Assembly (NCBI GenBank): GCA_902806595.1
Contig: CADCXC010000038.1
Location: forward strand, 1,798,001-1,862,000
Direction: 5' to 3'
Source of the DNA: Pyrenopolyporus hunteri
Lineage: Eukaryota > Ascomycota > Sordariomycetes > Xylariales > Hypoxylaceae
DNA length: 64,000 nt
Positions 21,104-32,200 of this stretch are shown piece by piece (position 1 is the first letter of the stretch; each line of letters opens with the position of its first letter). The position numbers and the translations under genes were made by a program. The notes under the pieces are model-generated. The model worked only from the letters and a program-made list of their open reading frames with translations. It was not told the origin of the DNA and ran no database searches.

Positions 21104-23452
21104 AGCGCATTTATGAGTTTCTGCGGATGCGAGACTGGGAGTTTCTGTCTGTGATGCTGTGGCGCTTACTATGCGCAATAATTATTCTACCTCGGAATAC
21201 CGAATTGAGCCTTTTTTACCCTCTTTTCTAACTGGCCCTCTTACCTCATCGACCTCAACGTCACACATATGTAGGTATGTATGTAACAGTCGCCCGTGGC
21301 GTAACCAGCCCCGCCCGGAAGACGCCGATTTCTATAAGTCAGTTGATGTCAGGCTAGCGTTGACGTACCATGGTACAATACATAAGTCTTATTATAAAGT
21401 GGAAGATATATACACATATTTCAGATATGAGAGGAAACTGACATATATAGGTAGAGACATTAGACGGGTATAGCTATGTACCCCAGTATGTAAATATTGC
21501 TATTTGTGTTATCCTATCACCGCCAGCCAGTATTTGTAGAGATTGGATTCTTGGTGTCTCTTCTGTCATGCCTTAGGTGCTTATCCTTAATTAAATCATG
21601 AGAGGCCCCCCTTATACAAGAAAGCGCCACCTCACTCGCGTGATATACTACTGCCCAACATCTCCCCCGTTCTCGCACTTGGATGATGCCATGATAGCAT
21701 ATAAAAAGGGATGAATTGAAAAATGGGTAAGATCCCTGATTGTCCACTGTCCTGGGTATAATGTAAAATATGATTTTTATGGGTTAATTCCCACTCCGTG
21801 CATCTTGAATTATACTACTCAGCCATGTAAGACTCGTAAGACTAAGAGGACACAACCCATATGGAAACTTAGATGCCCAAAACAATCCAGCGTTGAAAAA
21901 CAGTACGACGAGTCTGTGGGTAATTTTTTTTTTACCGACTTTTCGTCCAGAAATTAAACAAGGTCTCGGCGGGCAAAGTAACTATGACGGTAGTTACGAG
22001 AAAGTCGAACTTTTATAGTAACTCCCGGTCACGGAAGGATTCCTATGAGCAGCCTGGCAGCCATCTCCGTTGTTCGGCAAGACTCCTGCAACTAAAAACC
22101 CGCGTAACACGATGGCAGAGAGGGCGAGCCGTCACGTACCTGTATCATGTACGGATACATGTAGGAAGGGTTCAAGGAGAATTACGTAGGAAGGGAGCTT
22201 CAGTAGGTGGTACTGTCAGTATGATGCGTAAGGCATGGCATGATCCGAAGGAGGATGAATTTGGCTGTGTAGCTACCTAACTGCTTAGGTACCTAGGTAA
22301 AATTATTACTTTCATACGTGCCTATATCCGGGCTGCGGTAGTTGGGGGAGAAACTAGAAGGTAAAATAAATGTGCACTTGTTCCTCGCTGTCCGTATACC
22401 TACCAGGTAAGAGGTATGCATCTCGGTATTTTCGTTGTTGTAGTTGATAGCGATCTCTAATATCATGAATTACCTAGGTACCAGGTAGGTAGGTACCTAT
22501 TGTACCAATGTAAAAAGTACCTACGTACATGTATATAGTACACGTATATGCAAACAAGTGGGCATTGATTCTCATATCTGTACATGTAGAGAACATTACC
22601 GATGTTAACCATTGGATGTGGCTGTCGCGCTAGCAGCTTTCTTACTACAGGTGGCTAGTGCTGGGTTATAACCTAGGAAGGTATAAGGTATCTACTTCCA
22701 CTTCTACTTCTAATAGCAACGGCCGCCTGCCTCTTGCAAATACTATACATCAATGTACCTGACCTTTGCCCGAAAGGAAGGTACATTCATCTACTGTTGG
22801 TCAAGTACCTGAGCTGCTGTACCACCCCCAACAGCCCCCAGTGACTCTGTAGGAGGACACAGGTCCAAGTCACGCCAAGAACGCATTCAGGCAAGAACGC
22901 ACCGGTCGCTGTTGTTCTGCCCGTCATCCGTACCCGCCTTTGCCTTGCCTTGCCTCGCCTCGACGATTTTCCTTCAACGCATGAACTCATTCTAACAACT
23001 CTCGCCATTCTTTGTACCGGCCAACCTTTCTCCCACCCATCGCGTCTCCGCCATTCTTCTTTGACGCACCACACACAATAGTCGTCATCGCTTTGCGCGC
23101 ACAAGCTAACTTCGCAACTGCCGAATACTATTCGTTGGTCAGGTAAAAATAAAATTAAGAAGAAAAAAAAGAGAAAAAGAGAGAGAGGCATTATTCTATT
23201 CCTCGTATCCGCCATCCCTCGAAACCTTACCTAGCACCCTACCCGAAGAGTCTCCATGCGAGCAAAACGAAGCTTCTAGGAGGATCATACCATATCTGAA
23301 GTTCCACTCGCGTTCCTTGCCGACCGGCCCGCACATGCCTCAGAGCATCGTCGCATCGATATCTCCCTTCCACCCCACGACCGACACCGCAGAAGTCCTG
23401 GTGAGCCCAACTTCAGTCTCGCGCCGCGCCGGCGGAAGGGGGTTCAAGGCGT
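21104..23452. other. Divergent intergenic region between aldo/keto reductase and MED14
   Basis: No gene is supported over 2.3 kb. It holds TAGG/TACC patches (22284-22300 and 22471-22500), a T9 run near 21926, and a CT-rich stretch at about 22880-23320 that probably contains the MED14 promoter and leader. The 142-codon minus frame at 22787-23215 is low-complexity and lies in that leader. Confidence 0.5.
22471..22500. repeat. TAGG/TACC palindromic repeat
   Basis: TACCTAGGTACC followed by AGGTAGGTAGGTACCTA. Related CTACGTACATGTA sequence continues to about 22550. Confidence 0.75.
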
Positions 23453-26400
23453 ATGATGCCCGGCGTCGTTATGATGGAGAATGGCGTTCGAACGTCGCTA
23501 TCCACAAATCATGACAAAGACCACGGCCAGTTTGTTAACGGTACCGGTGGTCTCGCTCCTCAATCGGCCCCTGACCGACACAATGGTGTTCCTACCGGAG
23601 CCGGGCCTGGATCTGGTAACGGATCGGGCGTCGTGGCCAACGGCGGCGAGACTCGAGACACGTCGGACGCGCCGCAGCCGCAGCGGTCAAGCACCAACTC
23701 GTCGCGTATGAACGACCTCCCGGACGAGATCAAACATATCACGGACGGGTACATCCCCTTGGGAGTCCTTCTATCGCGTCTTGCGCAGAAGACGCACAAC
23801 CAACTCGCAGATGAGATTATTGCATTGGCTAAGATGCCGGCACCGGCATCCGCAATCAACGGCAACTCGTCCCACGTCGGCGCTGCGACTGACGACGCCT
23901 CGCCCGAGAATCTCGCCAAGAAGTCCAGGTTACTCAACTTCATCCAAGAGAAACATGCCGAATGGGTGAAGGCGGCGGTGATCGCGAAATGGAGCAGGAA
24001 CGCCCAACAAGTCAGCAGCTTAATCGACCTGATGTTCCTCATCAGAATGCAGCAGAAGAAGTACATGGACCTCACCGCTCTCATGGCTAACCATAGGTAT
24101 TCCCTGACCTTCGCGCGACTGCCAAACCCGGATCTACGTACCGCCCTTCACGTACTCTCCACCGGCACCGCCCCTTGGATGCCGGACTTCGGCTACATCG
24201 AACCTCCTCCTCTGACCGCCAAGGAGCAGCTGCAATGGTTCGAGAACCTAAATACGCTGCTATCGATTCGTCTCAACCTGGAGGACTACGATAACATCCC
24301 CTACCACTTCCGAAATTATACCATCAATTCGGGCCGCGTCACCTTTAAGGTTCCCGGCGAATTTGAGGTAGATCTTACGATAGCCGATGAGGATTTTGAG
24401 AAGCAGTTCTGGTTCATTGACTTCCGTTTCGACTTTACGCCCGCGCCGGCTGAGCTTTCAGAATCGCTTAGGATGTTTCTGGAAGGCAAAGTCAACGAAG
24501 TGCTAGAGAAAGACGGCCTCAAGGGATGCTACAAATTCCTCCACGAGCTAGTGCTAACCCATAAGATCACCGAGTACGTGCGTCAGGCTTTCGAACTGAG
24601 TAGGGGCCGTTGGGTGGATACGCTCAAAGTAGAGCGACTGAACCGGGCTATGGCTATTCAATACTGGGTCGGCCGCTACCCGCCGGAGGGCCCAAAGAGC
24701 TGGATCATCCTAGGCGTCCACAGCGGCAGAGACGCGAATGCGCCTGAGGACCCCAAGTCGACGAGTCATCTCACCTTACGATGGTTCAGGGACAACAAGG
24801 AAGTGAAGGATGTCGAGATCCCGCTCAACGATGCGGACATTTCGACGGAAGATCTCTTGAGAAATGTCATTGGTAGACACGTCGGATACATCCTCGGCTC
24901 GATTTACTCCAAGTTAAAAGTGAACGGGCGGTTCACCAAGCGGGAAGCCGGTCTCACCTTGAACATACGGAAAGACGACCCGGCACAATCGTCGCTCAGG
25001 ATGCAAATGGGTTACAGTTACTATGTGACCGTCGGTATAAGTACTACCACCGGCCTGTTTTCGGTAAAGCCGCAGTCGAACATAACCTATAAGGGGGAGC
25101 AAAGGTTGAACTGGTTCTCAAAAGATCCTATCCAGGACGGACTTGCCTGCTTGGAAGGGGTGAGATGCCACTATGTTGTCGACGAGGTCATGCGACGCGG
25201 TAAGAGTGCCGGCTGGTCCGCCTGTCAGCCGCCTGTGAAGACAGACGCCGTCAAGGAGGCTTCCAAATCGCGGGAGATCGGTAAGCTCATATGGCTCAAG
25301 CGGCGTGGTTGGCAAGACCATTGGTATTTAATGGTGAACCTGAGCTTGAGCGGGGATTCCTGGTGCTTGGTAGGAGTGTAAGTTTTGGACATATTACCTC
25401 TTTTGAGCTCACGACTGACAGAGTTGCACAGCAAAACCCCTCCTACCGGGGATGCGCGAATTTCATCGTTCACCAAGCTACCGCTCAGCTCATATACCCC
25501 AAACCTCACGGACAGGTTCTTCTCCAACCTAACTATATTCACTGCTGCCATGATCTCGCACCTCACGGATATGAGAACTCTTCGCCAGGGACGGATTAAG
25601 TACTCGACACATGACAGGATGAATTACTCACTCCCGGCGAGCTTGAAGGTACCGGCTATCATCGTCAAACTCTCAGACATCTTAAAACAATCTCAGTTAG
25701 AGCGCCCGGGGCGGCGAGTTGGTTCATGGGCGCTCGATTCGGTAGAAATTTTGTTCAGAGGCCTAAGTAGCCCATCCACCAGGCCGCAAATATCAGATCG
25801 TGATAAGAGGGCCGCTCGCGACACCTCAGAAGATGAGGTGTCGCGAAAGGAGTCGTTGCATATATTTTTTGACGCCCGGATTCGGGTTTCTGATCCTTCT
25901 AGGTTTGGCCTCCTTAAGGGGCACGTTGAACGCGATGTGGCGTTTAGCAGGCGCCTTGGGGTGTTTGCGCTTCGCTTAGAAGCGAAAGTTGGGAGCAGCA
26001 TGCTAGACACGCTTGCTCATCGCATACAGGCTATCGATAAATTAGCCGATTGCATCGACGCAATACGCCGAAGCGACAGGGACGTTCAGTGCGAGGAGAT
26101 CACTCTTAACAAGGTCGTGGTCACTTATACTGATCGACTAAAATCGGAGGGTGACGTGATGTCGCGACCGCCTAAGAAACGCTTGAAGGCGACGTTAGAG
26201 TTAGGGTCGGGCGGGACAAAGCTGCTGCTGGAGAAAGGGAATCCGCAGCTGCGCGCGTTGGATCTTTTCCGCCTCCTTGTCAACTCGGACCTTCGGTGCT
26301 CGAGGCTTCCGTTTTTCTTATCGAGCACGCTACCGATACATCGTGCTTTGGAGGCGGTCGAGGACGCTTGGGTAAGCCTCGAAGCGAATGATCGTGGTCG

Positions 26401-26860
26401 AGTTGAAGTCTTTGCAGCGCACTTGGATTGGTTCAACGTGCGGTACCATCTTCCAGCTAGCAAGAATAGCCCCAGCATCCGGCGTTTGACGATACAAATC
26501 CGACTCCGTGAGCGCCGCGGCGGGGTCGAATGGGAAGTGTTCCGCCAAGAACCCGGAGCAGTCAAGAATCCCGACGACGAGTTCAAACAAGCACTTGAAA
26601 AAGTTTGGAATGCCGAGAATCGGAAGTGGCGGTCTCTGGTCGACTCGGCTACGAGCGAGACGGATCATCGGGTGGAAGAATTGATCAAGGCCGTGGACGA
26701 GGCCGTCAGGCGGATCTCGACGCAATCACCGTCTATGCAGAAGCAGACACAACCTCAAAGCCAAGTGCCAGCGAGGAACCCGGCACAGGCTATGTATCAT
26801 AAGATGGCGGCAGGTAGGGTTCGATTACAAACGGGACAGGTGGTGATTTTGGACGAGTAG
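23453..26860 (+). CDS. MED14: Mediator complex subunit 14 (Rgr1)
   Basis: MED14 is the architectural backbone joining head, middle and tail of Mediator, the Pol II co-activator. Two exons (23453-25377 and 25432-26860) are joined by a 54-nt intron with GTAAGT and CACAG, giving 1117 residues. After a Gly/Asn-rich leader the conserved N-terminal domain begins at about residue 85 with MNDLPDEIKHITDGYIPLG and LLSRLAQKTHNQLADEI. It continues through KKSRLLNFIQEKHAEWVKA and ALHVLSTGTAPWMPDFGYI, all strong MED14 signatures. The C-terminal half is less conserved. Two adjacent ATGs (23453 and 23456) could start translation; MPGVV is the likely family start, so the N-terminus is uncertain by one residue. 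Confidence 0.95.
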
Positions 26861-27713
26861 GTTGCAGAAGAGGGATAATTCTGGAGGCGGCGCAGGGAGC
26901 AGCAGGTATACGACCCGAAAAAAAGTTCATTTTTTTTTTGAGAGTGAGAATGCGATGTGGATCGGGGATGCCGGCCATACTTGAGATACCCTTAGGAAAC
27001 AGAGAGGCATGAGGCAGGAGGAGAGAAAGCCAACTCCAGCTGCCCGAGAAGCACAATGAAATTATTAGTAATGACTACCTACTCACCGGACTCTTTCAAC
27101 GGTAGCCAGTTATGTGATGATAGTTGCTTAAGTTAAGAAGTGTACCTTAGGTAGTTAAGTACCTATCTGGGTAGGTATTCATTCAACCTCGTTTAGCTTG
27201 TTAAAGACGACAGAGAGCAGATAATAAAACAGATATTATATCATCGTCCCCCCCTTTTGTATTGAAACCTGACCGAATCTTAGATCTATATCCCGTGTCT
27301 ACCACCTATGTAGGTAGGTATAAATAGCTTACTTGGAGCGGATTCGCGGGCAACGGACCGTGCTGTAAGGCCCTGTATCAAGTGGTATCTTATAGCTAAT
27401 ATAGGCGCTATAATGCAACCCCGGAAGCAAGGCAAGCATACGGCAATCCCCTTTTAGCCTTTTTATGATGTCAAGGGAATCTTGAATTCCCTGTTTAGTT
27501 AGGTGGCTAGGCAAGTATTGTTGACGGATTTGGACTGATTAATCGACCGTCGAGGTTCACGCTCGAACCAATTCGAGGCTAACGACTTTAGACCTCTCAA
27601 CAATTCGGGGATCGTGGGTGCAGTTTTGAGTAACTTGCTCCAACGAAAAGTAAACATAAACATAAAAAATTCAAATAGAGGATAATAGCACGGGACAAGG
27701 CCGGGATATAATA
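26861..27713. other. Intergenic between MED14 and the DUF7053-like gene
   Basis: No gene is seen. A T9 run is at about 26931-26939, TAGG/TACC patches near 27140-27180 and 27305-27320, and AT-rich sequence before the next start. Confidence 0.5.
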
Positions 27714-28677
27714 ATGTCGTGTAAGTTCCATACGTTATACATACACTCGCTCGACTTACCTTACTTACCTACAACGGCCCGCCCCTCATCAATTGAATCC
27801 CTTATCTTCAGCTCACCGCACCGCACCACGCCGCGCCATACACATCCACATATCTCACGCATAGCCAGAAAGCAATTGAGTAAATAACTAACAACCCGGC
27901 CGCGGGGGTTGAATAGTCTTGACGGGAACGACCAAGTTCACCAACACATCGCCCATCCCGTCCGAGGGCAACATCCGCATCACCAAGGCAGACGCCGTCC
28001 AGCTCCTGCACGACCACGCCTTCTTCCTGCGGTGCGAGCCGCACTACGTCTCGCACCGGGCTCTCCCGGCCGCGTCTGCCCTCAACACGCAAGATGGCTC
28101 TAGTTCCGGCTCTGGCGGCGATCTGAACAACACCAACGCCGCCGCCGACGTCGACGACCCGAGCGTGGCCAAGAAGGCGTACCAGCTGCCGCCGGGCCTA
28201 GAGCCCGTGGGCAGGCCGGCGGTCAAGCTGTACGAGGTGGTGGACCACGTGCCGAACCCGGTGTGGAGCTCGAGCGTGGTGAGCCGCGAGGAGTTCGTGG
28301 ACTTCGCGGACGGGCTATGGGTGCGGATCCGCAGCCCGCTGGCCGTGGTCATGGAGACGAAGTGGACGATCCGGGAGCGGAAGAGGGGCGGGAAGGCGGG
28401 GGGAGGAGAAGGAGGAGAGGAGGAGGGGGAGAAAGACGGGGAGGATAGCGGCTTGGAGCTCGTGGAGGACGTGAATATTTGCTGCTCCAAGCTCCTGATG
28501 GGCATCGTCAAGGCCCAGGTCGATGATAACTGGCGGGAGATCCACGCGCGCTTCGCGAAGAGGTTGCTGGAGGATGCGAGGAAGAAGGCCGGGGGTGCAG
28601 GAGCAGGTACAGGAGCAGATACAGACATAGGCGGAAGAGTAAAGGGTGATGAGGTAAATGCTGGTGGGAGGAAATAG
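27714..28677 (+). CDS. DUF7053-like fungal protein
   Basis: Two exons (27714-27720 and 27917-28677) encode 255 residues. The first exon is only ATGTCGT, followed by a GTAAGT donor. The 196-nt intron ends after an ACTAAC branch in GAATAG. The joined N-terminus MSFLTGTTKFTNTSPIPSEG is what I expect for this family, whereas the downstream frame alone lacks an ATG. Conserved-looking blocks are VQLLHDHAFFLRCEPHYV, LYEVVDHVPNPVW, FADGLWVRIRSPLAVVMETKW and LVEDVNICCSKLLMGIVKAQV. This order resembles DUF7053 proteins, which I recall as small fungal proteins of unknown role with a possible START-like fold. A Gly/Glu-rich insert lies at about 155-175 and the tail is low-complexity. No biochemical function is claimed. 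Confidence 0.75.
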
Positions 28678-29031
28678 ATGGAAACTGGCAGAAAGGTTAC
28701 GCGGGTTCGAGGAACGTGTATTAACTGGGTTTTCTATAAAGACGGCTATATTAACAGTTAGGACGGACCTATACATCAATGCTATACAAGGTATATATAT
28801 GGTATGATGTAAGTCCCGGCAATTCCATTATCTCGCGAGGTTCTAATTACCCAGGTAAATATCTCACACTTTAATGCCTCGTGCGTTCCTGGCGGGCATG
28901 TTTAATTAGGTAGGTAGGTAGACTAAATTCGGTATATATCAAAGGAAAAAGAATATTCGAGAAAGCAACTTGGCGACGAAAAATTAAGTAAATAGGGTAT
29001 TAATAAAAGAAAAAAAGGAGAAGGGGAAAAG
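28678..29031. other. Intergenic between DUF7053-like gene and tRNA-Leu
   Basis: No gene. It is 3' flank of the upstream protein gene with a TAGGTAGGTAG patch at 28910-28921, and A-rich runs that on the minus strand are T-runs downstream of the tRNA. Confidence 0.5.
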
Positions 29032-29038
29032 AAAAAAA
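29032..29038 (-). terminator. Pol III terminator of tRNA-Leu
   Basis: Seven Ts on the tRNA strand, four bases past the discriminator base. More T-runs follow downstream. This is the usual Pol III stop signal. Confidence 0.8.
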
Positions 29039-29086
29039 GAATTGCCAGCTGCAGGGTTCGAACCTGCGCATCTCTCGATAATGGTG

Positions 29087-29106
29087 TTCAAGGTCTGACT
29101 GGGAGA
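29087..29106 (-). other. Canonical tRNA intron, anticodon loop
   Basis: A 20-nt insert directly after G37 of tRNA-Leu(UAA), where eukaryotic tRNA introns sit. Its removal brings C38 and the ACCAT half of the anticodon stem into place. It should be cut by the Sen endonuclease. Confidence 0.8.
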
Positions 29107-29129
29107 CTTAAAACCACCGCCTTAGACCA

Positions 29130-29193
29130 CTAATTCGGAATTGTTAGTGACTGCCTTTTTCGCTTGGGGGGTCGGTTTGTGGTAAAAACATAC
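29130..29193 (-). other. Spliceosomal-type intron in the D loop of tRNA-Leu
   Basis: A 64-nt insert interrupts the D loop. On the tRNA strand it begins GTATGT, has CACTAAC 13 nt before its end, and finishes AATTAG. Length, donor, branch site and acceptor spacing match the spliceosomal introns of protein genes in this window (48-100 nt, CTAAC 10-25 nt from the acceptor). Exact removal leaves GCCGAG joined to TGGTCTAAGGC, a normal leucine D arm. A TTTTT run lies at intron positions 6-10. I see no obvious bulge-helix-bulge, though this was not computed. That it is spliced is inference; the signals and the restored tRNA are seen directly. Confidence 0.75.
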
Positions 29194-29243
29194 CTCGGCC
29201 AAACTGGCTTTTTGCACGTAGTAGCTGCGCGTTTTTATTTTGC

Positions 29244-29249
29244 TATATA
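29244..29249 (-). promoter_or_regulatory. TATA-like element upstream of tRNA-Leu
   Basis: TATATA lies about 36-41 bp upstream of the tRNA 5' end on its strand, with CATTGGCCAA about 20 bp further upstream. TATA boxes assist Pol III at some fungal tRNA and U6 genes. Its role here is inferred. Confidence 0.4.
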
Positions 29250-32200
29250 AGTGTTTGCATTTGGCCAATGAAACGTCTCCCCCTATTTTATGTACTTGGG
29301 TACCTGCGCACACGGAATTCGTACCCCTTAACACAATACCTACCGAGACAACGACGAATATATAATGACATTATATAAATGATAAAAGCCCTATGGGAAT
29401 ATCTTTATGGCTCGAATATATTTAAGTATGCTATTTCTACGGATACGTAGGTACCTATTCACTCTTATCGACTCGAGACTGTGTATAAGCACCTATTTAA
29501 TACGATATAGAAAATCGATTATTTCGACTCAGAATTATACTCGATCGTGTCGTAGCCGTGATTTAACTGGGAGTCATGTTAACGCTCATACCTTATGGTT
29601 ACTTCATGGGCTGTTAGTGTGATATCGTAAGTGGAGGGAGACGTCCGGTGAGGATTCCAGGCCACGGTGAGCCCTACCCGGGGTATATCGAGCCTGGAGA
29701 GATGTTTTTTTAGTATTAAAGTGATTTACCGCTGTCAAAGTTCGATTTAAAAGCCGAGGGCTTTATTAGAAAAGCGTATACTCGGTTTGGACCTCATAAG
29801 TTCCCTTAAAGGGGCGGGCTATTCACCTCAACGACCGTCAGTCGGAGATGGCAGCTAGGCTTCCACCGTAGCTCGCCTTGGGATGTATCTGAGTCTACCA
29901 AGATATGGCATGGTTAGCAGTATTTCGAGTAGCTGACGGGTTATTAGTGGACCTCTCACAGACGTATGATGTTCGATAATATCAGCGAGTACTACTAATT
30001 GGGACTACAGGCTTATATGTCAAGCAAGGAAACAGCACACTTCAAGCATACTAGACGTTAATAACATGCTATAAATATAGTTCCTATTCACTTGAATATG
30101 GGTTAAACTCCTAAGACTCATAATATATAGCCTATGGCCATCTAGCTTCTAGATGATGGATAGTCCGTTATATGATGCATAAGAGACAACATGAGGAAGG
30201 GGATCATGATCTAAGAAGGGGACTTGTAGAATGTTTCAAAAAGGTGTAGTTAGCAGACTAGCATTTTTAAGAACCTAGTGGACATTCAGCCCCGACTGGG
30301 GACTACTTAAAAGAGGACCCGAACACAGCAGAACAGAGATCTGTCAGCCTTGAGTGGTATCTTCGATCTTGAGTCCCAAGACGTTGGGTCTCATGTTTTG
30401 ACATAATCCTGGTAGGGAGTTTGGGCTGATGCACTGCTTGAACATGTTCGTCATTACCCACTAATAAATCCTGTATTTCACATACTTAACATCCATCTAC
30501 TAATCACTGGGGGCGGAATTCGTGATTCCGTTGGATATGTGTTCAATCTCTCACTAGGAAACCGACCCTTCTCTTGCGTCTAACAAGTCTTTGGAGACGG
30601 AGTAGCAATAAATAGAAAGCCTAGGCTGGTGTTGGATGCCGGATCCAGGCGGACGGGAAGCCGAAACCTTGGTTACCTATGCTGACAGAATCGAACCGGC
30701 CTGTGCGGTAGCGGGAGGGAAGCCGGTGTCAAGGTCTACCATGTCGGGTTTGTAACCAACTGAAACGTGTAAATACCCACCACCGGGAGCATGATGAGAA
30801 GGCCAGATTCAGCTACGGAAGAAAACCATGCTTGCTAGACTGCCTCTCGAGAGCTATTAGGCCTAGCAACGTCCTGCCCGACGCCAATAACGCTGCGTGT
30901 GGATTAGCTCTCTGAGGTGCCTGCATCGAAAGAGTTGGAATTAATCTCCGTAGCTTTATGATACCTTAACCTGACTGCTTTGGATGTATAAATTAGCTAC
31001 GCTATAGAAATGGTAGTTGGCGTTTAGCCGTTGTACGTAGAAAGAGTGGCGACATGAGGCTTAGAAAGACCTTGTCGGTGGTTGAAACGGTAGCGCCGAT
31101 GTTGGCAACGAGAAAGGCCTGGCGTTCAGACATGAGGTATCGGTCCCGTCGATGCTGTTGGAGCTCCACTGAGATCTATATAGGGCATCAAGACAAAGAA
31201 TTGCTTTTCAAACTAGTTCGGGTTATGTTTCGAATTCTCTACGCTATGATGTGGTAGCCTCACTTTGTCATAGCGGTCAGCTCTAACCAGCGGGATAATG
31301 CCCATTTCAGAGCAACTAGCATATGAATAGTGCATATAAATATTCCGACGCTCCACCGTCCGTGGATGGTCTTGGCTGAAAGTAGACTTACGCCGGCATT
31401 AGTAGAGTCGAGGAAGACATGCAAGATAATTAGATAATTGCCTGCCTTTGGCTGCCTCGTTTCCGCGTGGTGATCTAGCTACCGAGCTGCGGGCCTCATA
31501 ACGGTTAAAATGTCAAGCGCGACTATTTTTCTTGACGATCTTTCCATAAAGAGTCTTCCTACAGGAATATATTCTTGGCGTTCGATTCTCGGCATTTCGA
31601 ACAGAATTCTCGTGAGGTAGTATTCGTGTAATAATGTGTGGAGGTAGTTGGGTACTTGTACGGCGAACCAGAGTAACATCGCAATGTATAACTGGACTGA
31701 CCGCCGCCATCGGGAATACTGGTGACGATGTATAAGGAGGAATACGGAAGTTAAGGTATGCGGAGTTGGAAATCATCGGATGTACGATTTGGATCCCCGT
31801 ATGAAGTTTTCGAAGATGTTGTTAAGGGTAGGAATTCCTCCCCCACATGTCCCTTTTGAGTCCGATATGCATACGGATAACCTCGTCGATGTTATGTTGT
31901 ATGTGCGTCTTGTGAAGTCCGAGTTACATGAATTGACACCATAAGATTTAGACCGTTAGGGTGTCTTCCCTTGCCGGGCTAACAAGACCACGCGAGAAAA
32001 TCCCCCGTCGGCCGCGGTCGATGCTCGTGAGCGGCGGATGATGGACGTTGAAGAGTCTTTAATTAATGTACCGTAATACCACGGCACCGCGTGAGTCGCA
32101 TTGCAGCAACATGTGCCATTATCAACAAGGTGTTCCTGCAACAGCGTATCACCGCAGAAGGAGCATGGACATTACTTCTTCCAGTTCCAGTCCCCAGCGT

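Larger units (their letters stand above)
29043..29208 (-). tRNA. tRNA-Leu(UAA) with an anticodon-loop intron and an extra D-loop intron
   Basis: The mature sequence is split in three pieces: 29194-29208, 29107-29129 and 29043-29086. Joined, they give 82 nt. The 7-bp acceptor stem is GCCAGTT with AGCTGGC (one G-U) plus discriminator A. The D arm is GCC-GAGTGGTCTAA-GGC, typical of leucine tRNAs. The anticodon stem is GTGGT/ACCAT and its loop carries UAA. The long variable arm is ATC-GAGA-GAT. The T arm is GCAGG-TTCGAAC-CCTGC. A canonical 20-nt intron follows position 37. The second gap, 64 nt between positions 15 and 16 in the D loop, is exceptional and listed separately. The B box GGTTCGAACC is intact. 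Without recognising the D-loop insert the gene would look 5'-truncated. Confidence 0.88.

Noticed and set aside
22787..23215. 142-codon minus-strand frame between the reductase and MED14
   Set aside because: It begins in a hydrophobic Phe/Leu run made by an A-rich tract and lies in the probable MED14 leader; no family resemblance.
28044..28628. 194-codon antisense frame opposite the DUF7053-like gene
   Set aside because: It is low-complexity Ser/Pro sequence caused by GC-rich codons of the sense gene.
30660..30720. B-box-like GGTTCGATTC on the minus strand suggesting another tRNA
   Set aside because: The flanking bases cannot form a T stem or an acceptor stem.
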